From an uncultured Ruminococcus sp. (GTDB taxonomy: Bacteria > Bacillota > Clostridia > Oscillospirales > Acutalibacteraceae): a stretch of 5,556 nucleotides of DNA. The translations under genes were made by a program, and so were the position numbers. The number at the start of each line of letters is the position of its first letter. Position 1 is the stretch's first letter. Location: the NCBI GenBank assembly GCA_902766585.1, contig CACXDV010000264.1, forward strand, positions 1 through 5,556, written 5' to 3'. Below are positions 1 through 5,556 of the stretch, one piece after another. The notes beneath the pieces are model-generated. The model saw nothing but the letters and a program-made list of their open reading frames with translations. It searched no databases and had not been told where the DNA came from.

Positions 1-2150
1 ATAATCGCGTGGGCAAGGGCGGAACAATAAAGCTCAGGGGTGAATATACCTTTGAACAGCCGATAGTGCTTTACGGAGGACAGACGCTCGATGCTTCCGA
101 TGCCGTAATCACAAGCAATTGTGAGGAATATGCGGTTTCTCCCTATTACAATAATCAGAATATCCGTATTACAGGCGGAACATGGAATATAAGCAGCGGC
201 TATTTTGCAAAAATGAGCAGGTGCAGTGATATTACCTTTGATTCGGTTACTGTAAACGGAGGAGGCACGTTCGATTACGGAAATATTTTTTCCTATATGT
301 CGGACAGAGTAACGGTAAAGAACTGCACAATAAACAACAGTGCCGAAGATGCTGTTTATGCGTATAAATCTACTGATTTTACGGTTGTCGGCACAAAGGT
401 CAATAAGTGCGGCGGTCATGGCATCAGAATTTTTTCATGCGATAATATCCTGCTGGCAGGCAATACTCTTGACGGCATATGCGGCGACGGTATGAATATC
501 AGTACCTGCGAAAAGACAGGAACTATCAGCGGAAATATGATAAAGAATGTTACCGTGAACAGCAAGCTTGATATTGATCCTGTTACAAAGGAGGCACGTT
601 CAGGCTGCGGTATTGCCGTTTCAAAGTGCAATAATATGAAAATCGGCAGCAGCGGCGCGTTTGAAGGAACAATATATACAGGAAACAATATTGCCGGCTG
701 TGCTGCAGACGGCATACACCTCAATATAACTAACGGTACCCTTATTGAAAATACTGTTTTTTCCTATATCAGCGGTGACGGTATACATAATTCCGCATCA
801 AAGGAAACTACTGTACAGAATTGCAGTTTTAAGATAATCAAAGGCAGCGGTATCAGCTTTGTTCCCGGTCCCGTAGCAAGTGTTGCGCTTGATAACCGTC
901 AGGGTAAAAATTCGGTTATCCGGAACAATAAGATAGACACAACAAATGAATACGGAATACTCCTTTCAAAGACTGATGGTATGACTGTAAACGAAAATAC
1001 CATAAACAACTGTAAGAATTACGGTATCGTTGTTAATTCATGCAGCAATTCAAAGCTCCTCGCAAATAATATCACAAAAACAAAGATGAGCGGAAATTCA
1101 GGTGTTTCTGTTACAAATGACTGCAAAAATGTAGTTGTTGTCAATAATTCCGATGTAAAGCTCAGTCTTGATAAGACAAGCATTTCACTTGGAAAAAGTG
1201 AAAGCTATACCCTTAAAGCAGCTCTTTCGCCTGAGGCTTATCCCGATAAGACTATTACATGGCAAAGCTCTGATAAAAATATCGCTGATGTCAATAACGG
1301 CAGGATAATAGCAAAGTCCGTCGGTACTGCCGTTGTTACTGCAAAGAGCAAAAGCGGAGCATCAGAGTCCTGCAAGGTCAATGTACTTAATGCGCCGGGC
1401 AGCGTTTCTTTGACAAAGAGCGCCGTATCTATCGGCGTAGGTGAGAAATTCTCCATATCTTCTGTTTTGCCGTCAGGCTGTGCGGCTGCTGCGAGATGGT
1501 ATTCCTCTTCGGACAGCAGTGTTGTCAAAATGACAAAGACCTACTGGACAGGCGAATTTATCGGACAGAAGGTCGGAACAGCCGTTGTAAAGGTAACTCT
1601 TTATAACGGAAAAACTGCTTCCTGCCGTGTAAATGTAATGGCGGCGCCTTCATCAGTTTCGCTCCCGAAGAAATCACTTACTATTGGTGTCGGTGAAAGC
1701 TATTCCTTCGGCGCGGTGCTTCCGAAGGACACTGCTTCCGCATCAAGAGTTTATTCTTCGACCAACAATTATGCAGTTAAGATGACAAAGACATCATGGA
1801 CAGCAGCCTTTACCGGTGTAAGACCGGGTTCGGCAAAAGTGTTGGTAAAGCTTTATAACGGAAAGACTGCTGAATGTACAGTTTATGTTAAGGCGGCTCC
1901 GAAAAGCGTTTCTCTGAACAAAAAGGAAATGACCTTGAAGGTCGGACAGACAGCTTCACTTAGCGCTGTTCTGCCTGCAAATACCGGCTCGGCGGAAAGA
2001 ATTTACAAGACAAATAATTCTTCTGTTGTAAAGCTTCTTTCAACAAGTTGGGTATGCAATTTCAAGGCATTTAAGCCCGGTTCGGCGATCATATCTGTAC
2101 GCCTTTATAACGGCAGGTCGGCAACCTGTAAAATTACTGTAGTCAAATAA
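1..2150 (+). CDS. Right-handed beta-helix protein with C-terminal Ig-like (Big_2-type) repeats, 5'-truncated by the window edge
   Basis: The frame is open to the left edge (codons AAT at 3, CGC at 6), so the GTG at 9 is only the first possible start in view and the true N-terminus, probably with a signal peptide, is missing. Numbering from that GTG, residues 1-380 show the opening pattern GKGGTIKLRGEYTF, usual at the first coil of pectate-lyase-like helices, then many short beta-helix coils with N-rich turns (NNKID, NENTINNC, NNITKTK) and repeated DGI/YGI/GGHGI motifs. Residues 383-460 are a fairly typical Big_2 domain (ITWQSSDKNIADV, then GTAVVTAKS). Residues 462-713 are three related units of exactly 84 residues. 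No dockerin, LPXTG or SLH motif is seen at the C-terminus. Such proteins are normally secreted and bind or cleave polysaccharide, but I see no motif that identifies a catalytic activity or substrate. The gene ends just before a terminator and is not part of the operon downstream. Architecture is confident; function is not. Confidence 0.88.
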   Translation, partial: NRVGKGGTIKLRGEYTFEQPIVLYGGQTLDASDAVITSNCEEYAVSPYYNNQNIRITGGTWNISSGYFAKMSRCSDITFDSVTVNGGGTFDYGNIFSYMSDRVTVKNCTINNSAEDAVYAYKSTDFTVVGTKVNKCGGHGIRIFSCDNILLAGNTLDGICGDGMNISTCEKTGTISGNMIKNVTVNSKLDIDPVTKEARSGCGIAVSKCNNMKIGSSGAFEGTIYTGNNIAGCAADGIHLNITNGTLIENTVFSYISGDGIHNSASKETTVQNCSFKIIKGSGISFVPGPVASVALDNRQGKNSVIRNNKIDTTNEYGILLSKTDGMTVNENTINNCKNYGIVVNSCSNSKLLANNITKTKMSGNSGVSVTNDCKNVVVVNNSDVKLSLDKTSISLGKSESYTLKAALSPEAYPDKTITWQSSDKNIADVNNGRIIAKSVGTAVVTAKSKSGASESCKVNVLNAPGSVSLTKSAVSIGVGEKFSISSVLPSGCAAAARWYSSSDSSVVKMTKTYWTGEFIGQKVGTAVVKVTLYNGKTASCRVNVMAAPSSVSLPKKSLTIGVGESYSFGAVLPKDTASASRVYSSTNNYAVKMTKTSWTAAFTGVRPGSAKVLVKLYNGKTAECTVYVKAAPKSVSLNKKEMTLKVGQTASLSAVLPANTGSAERIYKTNNSSVVKLLSTSWVCNFKAFKPGSAIISVRLYNGRSATCKITVVK
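1392..2147 (+). repeat. Three in-frame 252-bp (84-aa) Ig-like domain repeats
   Basis: Units lie at 1392-1643, 1644-1895 and 1896-2147, the last ending exactly at the final sense codon. Each begins AP-x-SVSL and carries, at identical spacing, a Trp (residues 513, 597, 681 counted from the GTG at 9), an LYNG(K/R) turn (531, 615, 699) and a Cys before the last strand (539, 623, 707). The preceding Big_2 domain has its own Cys at 455, also 84 residues before the next. The units are diverged at DNA level, so this is an old domain duplication and not a recent tandem amplification. They probably form a rigid stalk or a carbohydrate- or wall-binding region. Confidence 0.85.
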
Positions 2151-2159
2151 AATAATCAT

Positions 2160-2201
2160 GCTCTCCCTTGACTTTTTCGTTCAGGGGAGGGCAATTTTTT
2201 T
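2160..2201 (+). terminator. Rho-independent terminator of the beta-helix gene
   Basis: The arms GCTCTCCCTTGA (2160-2171) and TCAGGGGAGGGC (2181-2192) form a 12-bp stem with two G-U wobble pairs around a 9-nt loop. AA and then seven Ts (2195-2201) follow directly. It starts 9 nt after the stop codon of the beta-helix gene, and it separates that gene from the promoter downstream. Confidence 0.93.
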
Positions 2202-2239
2202 AACTGCATGATAAATTTAATTATATAGTTCATATCCGC

Positions 2240-2268
2240 TTGATATTTGAGGAAATTTGTACTATAAT
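2240..2268 (+). promoter_or_regulatory. Sigma-A type promoter of the carboxyltransferase operon
   Basis: The -35 box is TTGATA (2240-2245) and the -10 box is a perfect TATAAT (2263-2268), with a 17-bp spacer. The surrounding DNA is AT-rich. Transcription should start near 2275, which gives a leader of about 60 nt before the ATG at 2335. The near-consensus boxes suggest strong, largely constitutive expression. This is the only convincing promoter in the window and probably serves all three downstream genes. Confidence 0.85.
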
Positions 2269-2320
2269 AGTAAATGCATGAATTGGCTTTTACGGTCATT
2301 ATGACTGATATTTAATTCTT

Positions 2321-2327
2321 AAGGAGG
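2321..2327 (+). promoter_or_regulatory. Ribosome binding site of the carboxyltransferase subunit gene
   Basis: AAGGAGG is a perfect anti-Shine-Dalgarno match 7 nt upstream of the ATG at 2335, and it fixes that start codon. Confidence 0.9.
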
Positions 2328-2334
2328 AAAAGGA

Positions 2335-3684
2335 ATGAGTGCTCAGAATAAAACGGAGTCGCTTTTGTCAGCCCGTGAGGAAATGAAGGCAGAATCCGCT
2401 TACTCAAGACTTTCTAAGCTGTTTGATGATGGAATTTTTACGGAGATAGATGCTTTTGCAGGCTCCGCAGGCGGCTATGCTGAGGTGGCTGCGGGCAGAG
2501 GTACTGTCCTCGGTACAGGGGTTTATGCCTTTGCTCAGAATTCCGATATTTCCGGAGGGGCAATGTCAAAGGCTCAGGCTGCAAAAATAAAAAAGGTATA
2601 TGAGCTTGCTGTAAAAACAGGTTCTCCCGTTATTGCTCTTTATGATTCAATAGGCGGCAGACTTGACGAGGAAGCAGACCTTTTAGGCGCATACGGTGAT
2701 GTTCTCCGCAGCTCCGGAAATCTTTCCGGTGTTGTTCCGCAGATATCCGTTGTGCTTGGCAAATGCTACGGTACACAGGCTCTTATCGCGGTAAACGGAG
2801 ATATCGTAATTATGTCCGAAAAGGCAGAGCTTTCTCTTGCAACAGACGGCTCCGGCGCATCCGCAAAGGAAAATGCAGAAAGCGGCGTTGCTCATATCAC
2901 TGCAAAGGATGAGGATGAGGCAATAGCAAAGGCAAGAGAGCTTATGGAGCTTCTTCCCTCAAATAATCTCGATTATGCCGGTACAGTTGAATTTGATGAT
3001 GCCGATGAAGCTTCTGAAAATGTTATAGATACCATCGCTGACGGCGGAAGTGTTATTGAGCTTCAGGCAGACTTCGGAAAATGTGTACGCACTGTTCTTG
3101 CTTCAGTTGAGGGTACTTCTGTCGGTATAGTTAAGACAGAGAAAAAGGCTCTTTGCGCGGCAGGCTGTGATAAGGCAGCAAGATTTGTACGCTTCTGTGA
3201 CGCCTTCAACATTCCCGTTATCACTCTTGTTGATGCGGAAAAATTCAAATGCATTAAAGCTGCTGCAAAGCTCAGCGGCGCTTATGCCGAGGCAACAACG
3301 CCGAAAATTTCCGTTGTTACGGGAGATGCTTACGGAGCAGTTTATATTGCTATGGCAGGTACAGGCGCTGCTGCAGATATGACATTTGCATGGGCTGATG
3401 CATCAATTTCAGCACTTTCTCCTGAGGCTGCTGCTGTTATCGAGCTTGGAGATGATTTCGGCGGTGCGCTTAAGGGTGCTGCCGATACAAAGGCTGCAAA
3501 GGAAAAGGTTATCGCTGATTTCAAAGCCGACAGGCTTACAGCTATGAAGGCTGCCGAAAAGGGCTATGTACAGGATATAATCCTTCCCTCAGAAACAAGA
3601 ATGAAGATAGCGGCTGCTCTTGATATGCTTTCAGACAAGCGTGTTTCAACTCTTCCCAAAAAGCATAATAATCTTTATATATAA
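2335..3684 (+). CDS. Divergent carboxyltransferase-domain subunit (12S / PccB / MmdA-like)
   Basis: This 449-residue cytoplasmic protein has the two crotonase-like halves of the acyl-CoA carboxylase beta-subunit family. In the N-terminal half are SGGAMSKAQAAKI (73-85), the YDSIGGRL region (103-110) and SGVVPQISVVLG (131-142), followed by SGVAHITAKDEDEA (183-196) and LPSNN (207-211). The C-terminal half has DKAARFVRFCDAFNIPV (279-295) and AYAEATTPKISVVTG (316-330), and it ends in the family-like LPKKHNN (440-446). By family analogy it would transfer a carboxyl group between biotin on the carrier and a CoA thioester such as methylmalonyl-CoA/propionyl-CoA. However, it is shorter than the usual roughly 510-525 residues. 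It lacks a recognisable GKLTARERI segment near the N-terminus, the TGEEV...EELGGA stretch, and the PGFLPG...GIIRHG loop after VD (299-300). The usual CAGGA and YGGAY glycine motifs read CYGTQ (144-148) and YGAVY (333-337). Family membership is secure; substrate and activity are uncertain. It is the first gene of the operon and has its own promoter. Confidence 0.88.
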   Translation: MSAQNKTESLLSAREEMKAESAYSRLSKLFDDGIFTEIDAFAGSAGGYAEVAAGRGTVLGTGVYAFAQNSDISGGAMSKAQAAKIKKVYELAVKTGSPVIALYDSIGGRLDEEADLLGAYGDVLRSSGNLSGVVPQISVVLGKCYGTQALIAVNGDIVIMSEKAELSLATDGSGASAKENAESGVAHITAKDEDEAIAKARELMELLPSNNLDYAGTVEFDDADEASENVIDTIADGGSVIELQADFGKCVRTVLASVEGTSVGIVKTEKKALCAAGCDKAARFVRFCDAFNIPVITLVDAEKFKCIKAAAKLSGAYAEATTPKISVVTGDAYGAVYIAMAGTGAAADMTFAWADASISALSPEAAAVIELGDDFGGALKGAADTKAAKEKVIADFKADRLTAMKAAEKGYVQDIILPSETRMKIAAALDMLSDKRVSTLPKKHNNLYI

Positions 3685-3690
3685 TTATTG

Positions 3691-3696
3691 AAAGGA
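3691..3696 (+). promoter_or_regulatory. Ribosome binding site that decides the start of the biotin carrier gene
   Basis: AAAGGA (3691-3696) lies 9 nt before the ATG at 3706. The in-frame TTG at 3688 sits upstream of this site and would add MKGKNS, which is not part of the family, so 3706 is the better start. Confidence 0.75.
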
Positions 3697-3705
3697 AAGA
3701 ATAGT

Positions 3706-4068
3706 ATGAAAAACCTTAAAATTACCGTAAACGGTGTAGTATATGATGTACAGGTCGAGGAGGCAGACGGCAGCACAGCTCCCGCTGCGGCTACTGCTCC
3801 GGCTCCGAAGGCAGCAGCACCCGCACCGAAGGCAGCAGCTCCTGCTGCAGCAGGCGGAGAGCCTGTTACCTCACCGATGCCCGGAACTATACTCAATGTT
3901 CCGGTAAAGGCAGGTCAGGCAGTTAAGAAGGGAGATGTCCTTGTTGTGCTTGAGGCTATGAAGATGGAAAATGAAATCAAGGCAGCAAAGGATGCAACCG
4001 TTGTTTCTGTAGCAGTAAGCAAGGGTGAATCTGTAAATACAGGCACAGTACTTGTTACTCTGGGCTGA
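3706..4068 (+). CDS. Biotin carboxyl carrier protein (transcarboxylase 1.3S-like)
   Basis: This 120-residue protein carries the swinging biotin arm for the two carboxyltransferase subunits encoded on either side. Residues 1-19 (MKNLKITVNGVVYDVQVEE) match the N-terminal segment of the Propionibacterium 1.3S subunit, which there contacts the partner subunits. Residues 23-51 are a flexible Ala/Pro/Lys linker. Residues 53-120 form the biotinyl domain, with PMPGTI (57-62) and the biotinylation motif EAMKMEN (83-89). Lys86 (codon 3961-3963) is the expected biotin site and lies 34 residues from the C-terminus, the normal position. The length is close to the 123 residues of 1.3S. The gene begins 21 nt after the previous stop and is followed 32 nt later by the 5S-like gene, so co-transcription is very likely. 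A biotin ligase must be encoded elsewhere. It could equally serve as the carrier of an oxaloacetate decarboxylase, since the domain itself does not distinguish the two. Confidence 0.95.
   Translation: MKNLKITVNGVVYDVQVEEADGSTAPAAATAPAPKAAAPAPKAAAPAAAGGEPVTSPMPGTILNVPVKAGQAVKKGDVLVVLEAMKMENEIKAAKDATVVSVAVSKGESVNTGTVLVTLG
3799..3840 (+). repeat. Two-copy 21-bp direct repeat encoding the PAPKAAA linker
   Basis: The units 3799-3819 and 3820-3840 each encode PAPKAAA (residues 32-38 and 39-45 of the carrier) and share the identical core CCGAAGGCAGCAGC (3805-3818 and 3826-3839). A partial third unit (PAAAGG) follows. The repeat lengthens the flexible arm and is a likely site of slippage-driven length change between strains. 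Confidence 0.8.
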
Positions 4069-4084
4069 TAACGGACACTGTCTG

Positions 4085-4091
4085 AAAGGAG
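4085..4091 (+). promoter_or_regulatory. Ribosome binding site of the 5S/OadA-like gene
   Basis: AAAGGAG lies 9 nt before the ATG at 4101 and inside the 32-nt gap after the carrier gene. It supports that ATG and independent translation initiation. Confidence 0.85.
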
Positions 4092-4100
4092 AAGACCTAA

Positions 4101-5513
4101 ATGGCTAAAAAGATTCAGATCACTGAGACTGTCCTGCGTGACGCTCATCAGTCTCTTATAGCAACAAGAATGCCGCTGAGTGATATGCTCCCCATTCTTG
4201 ATAAGCTTGATAAGGTAGGATTTTATTCACTTGAATGCTGGGGCGGCGCAACATTCGATTCATGTATCCGTTTTCTTGATGAGGATCCGTGGGAAAGACT
4301 CCGCACTCTGAGAAAGAACTGCCCGAATACAAAGCTCCAGATGCTTTTCAGAGGACAGAATATGCTGGGCTATCGTCATTATGCAGATGATGTTCTTGAA
4401 TATTTTGTACAGCGTTCTGTTGCAAACGGTATTGATATCATCCGTATTTTTGACGCCCTTAACGATATCAAGAACCTCCAGACCGCTATCAAGGCAGCAA
4501 AGGCAGCTAAAAAGGAAAATCCGAATGTCGAGGCTCAGGTTGCTATCAGTTATACTACCGGTCCGGTATTCACAACGGAATACTATGTAGATTATGCAAA
4601 GAGGATACAGGAGGCAGGAGCTGATTCCATATGTATAAAAGATATGGCAGCGCTTCTTACTCCGTATTATACAGAAGAGCTTGTCGGTGCAGTCAAGAAA
4701 GCAGTTGATATTCCTGTTCAGATTCATACGCATTACACATCAGGACTTGCTTCAATGTGTCTTTTAAAGGCAATAGAGGCAGGAGCAGACAGAATAGATA
4801 CAGCAATGTCACCGCTTGCAAACGGTACCTCCCATGCTCCGACAGAGTCAATGGTAGCCGCACTCAAGGGAACAGAATATGATACAGGTCTTGATCTGGT
4901 GCAGCTTTCAGAGATAAGAGAGTATTTCATGGGACTCAGAGAAAAATATATAAAAAGCGGTCTGCTTGATCCGAAAATGCTTGCCGCCGATTCAAAGGCA
5001 CTCATTTATCAGGTTCCCGGCGGAATGCTTTCCAACCTTCTCAGCCAGCTTAAACAGGCAGGCAAGGAGGATCAGCTTACACAGGTGCTTGAAGAGGTTC
5101 CGCGTGTCCGCAAGGATGCAGGCTATCCGCCTCTTGTAACGCCTACCTCACAGATCGTAGGTACTCAGGCAGTATTCAATGTCATTCTCGGTGAGAGATA
5201 TAAGATGTGCAACGATCAGTTCAAGGATCTTGTTGCCGGCAAATACGGAACAACTCCTGTACCGATCGACAAGGAATTCCGCAAGAAGATAATCGGCGAT
5301 ATGAAGCCTGTTGAATGTCGTCCCGCAGACCTTCTTGAGCCTGAGCTTGAGAAGCTCCGCGCTGAGATACCCGAATGGATCGAGCAGGAGGAGGATGTTC
5401 TCACTTATGCACAGTTCCCGAAGGTAGCTCCCGGCTTCTTCAAAAAGCGCAGAGACAAAAAGCTCGGTATCAACCAGAACGCCGACATTAAAAACAAAAT
5501 ACACCCCGTTTAA
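4101..5513 (+). CDS. oadA: Pyruvate/oxaloacetate carboxyltransferase subunit (transcarboxylase 5S / OadA / PycB type)
   Basis: This 470-residue cytoplasmic TIM-barrel enzyme belongs to the family that moves CO2 between oxaloacetate/pyruvate and biotin. The opening motif ETVLRDAHQSL (9-19) supplies the metal-ligand Asp14. Lys180 in CIKDMAALLTP (178-188) is at the position of the carbamylated, metal-bridging lysine. The pair His209/His211 in QIHTHYTSG completes the metal site, and GTSHAPTES (242-250) is the biotin-pocket region with its catalytic Thr/Ser area. The conserved post-barrel domain follows, with VPGGMLSNL (305-313), the VTPTSQIVGTQAVFNV segment (346-361) and GKYGTTPVP (380-388). It ends with the family's DVLTYAQFPKVAPGFF (432-447), then a lysine-rich tail. 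No biotinyl domain is fused, unlike classical OadA; the separate carrier gene 32 nt upstream takes that role. No OadB or OadG membrane subunit and no biotin carboxylase are present in the window. The gene is last in the operon. The symbol denotes the family; a 5S transcarboxylase subunit is an equally good reading. Confidence 0.94.
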   Translation: MAKKIQITETVLRDAHQSLIATRMPLSDMLPILDKLDKVGFYSLECWGGATFDSCIRFLDEDPWERLRTLRKNCPNTKLQMLFRGQNMLGYRHYADDVLEYFVQRSVANGIDIIRIFDALNDIKNLQTAIKAAKAAKKENPNVEAQVAISYTTGPVFTTEYYVDYAKRIQEAGADSICIKDMAALLTPYYTEELVGAVKKAVDIPVQIHTHYTSGLASMCLLKAIEAGADRIDTAMSPLANGTSHAPTESMVAALKGTEYDTGLDLVQLSEIREYFMGLREKYIKSGLLDPKMLAADSKALIYQVPGGMLSNLLSQLKQAGKEDQLTQVLEEVPRVRKDAGYPPLVTPTSQIVGTQAVFNVILGERYKMCNDQFKDLVAGKYGTTPVPIDKEFRKKIIGDMKPVECRPADLLEPELEKLRAEIPEWIEQEEDVLTYAQFPKVAPGFFKKRRDKKLGINQNADIKNKIHPV

Positions 5514-5541
5514 ATGTTCAATGTACAATGTACAATGTACA
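5514..5541 (+). repeat. Tandem heptanucleotide repeat (ATGTACA) abutting the stop codon
   Basis: One degenerate unit, ATGTTCA (5514-5520), is followed by three perfect ATGTACA units (5521-5541) and then ATTGGGTGG and a T-run at the window edge. Each unit contains the palindrome TGTACA. Heptamer arrays of this kind occur, from memory, at the ends of dispersed intergenic repeats in gut Firmicutes. The rest of such an element, if present, lies beyond the right edge. Confidence 0.85.
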
Positions 5542-5556
5542 ATTGGGTGGTTTTTC

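Noticed and set aside
9..11. GTG as the true start of the beta-helix gene
   Set aside because: The frame remains open upstream to the window edge, there is no ribosome binding site in view, and the protein begins in mid-domain; the gene is cut by the window.
416..724. 102-codon open frame on the minus strand
   Set aside because: It is antisense to the beta-helix coding region, with no initiation signal and a low-complexity hydrophobic product.
3688..3690. TTG start for the biotin carrier
   Set aside because: It lies upstream of the ribosome binding site at 3691-3696 and adds six residues not seen in the family; the ATG at 3706 fits better.
4074..4082. GACA-C-TGTC palindrome between the carrier and 5S/OadA genes
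   Set aside because: Four-base arms around one base are expected by chance, and the site sits inside an operon next to a ribosome binding site.
4260..4733. 157-codon open frame on the minus strand
   Set aside because: It lies wholly inside the strongly conserved 5S/OadA-like gene, its product has odd composition (rich in Cys, Ile, Leu, Arg), and no ribosome binding site or family motif is seen.
5148..5528. 126-codon open frame on the minus strand
   Set aside because: It overlaps conserved coding sequence of the 5S/OadA-like gene and begins inside the heptamer repeat; an antisense shadow.
5514..5541. CRISPR-like array
   Set aside because: Units are 7 bp with no spacers; it is a simple tandem repeat.
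5502..5549. Terminator formed by CACCC (5502-5506) and GGGTG (5545-5549) before the final T-run
   Set aside because: Only a 5-bp stem around a very long loop; the T-run is cut by the window edge, so a terminator cannot be supported here.

Overview
The window looks like a chromosomal segment from an anaerobic gut or rumen Clostridia of the Oscillospiraceae/Ruminococcaceae type (Ruminococcus or [Eubacterium] siraeum-like). This rests on three things: a large secreted-type beta-helix protein ending in Ig-like repeats, a biotin-dependent carboxyltransferase cluster with a separate small biotin carrier, and strong AAGGAGG-type ribosome binding sites. The assignment is inference from gene style, not from a marker gene. 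All real genes lie on the + strand, and the window contains no RNA gene, insertion sequence or CRISPR array that I can support.

Layout: (1) Positions 1-2150 hold the 3' part of a long gene for a right-handed beta-helix protein with four C-terminal Ig-like (Big_2-type) units; its N-terminus lies off the left edge. (2) Positions 2160-2201 form a clear rho-independent terminator that closes this transcript. (3) A near-consensus sigma-A promoter (TTGATA-17-TATAAT, 2240-2268) opens a new unit of three closely spaced genes: a divergent carboxyltransferase (12S/PccB/MmdA-like) subunit at 2335-3684, a biotin carboxyl carrier protein (1.3S-like) at 3706-4068, and a pyruvate/oxaloacetate carboxyltransferase (5S/OadA-like) at 4101-5513. 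Gaps are 21 and 32 nt, each with its own ribosome binding site. (4) Right after the last stop codon begins a tandem heptanucleotide repeat (ATGTACA) that runs almost to the window end.

The three genes match the subunit set of the Propionibacterium transcarboxylase (12S, 1.3S, 5S). They could shuttle a carboxyl group on biotin between oxaloacetate/pyruvate and a second acceptor, linking pyruvate and C4-acid metabolism without ATP. No biotin carboxylase and no sodium-pumping OadB membrane subunit is present in the window. The first subunit is the odd member: it keeps the carboxyltransferase fold signature but is about 60-75 residues shorter than its relatives and lacks several of the most conserved active-site loops, so its acceptor substrate, or whether it is catalytic at all, is open. 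That is the most interesting point here; the rest of the window is fairly ordinary.
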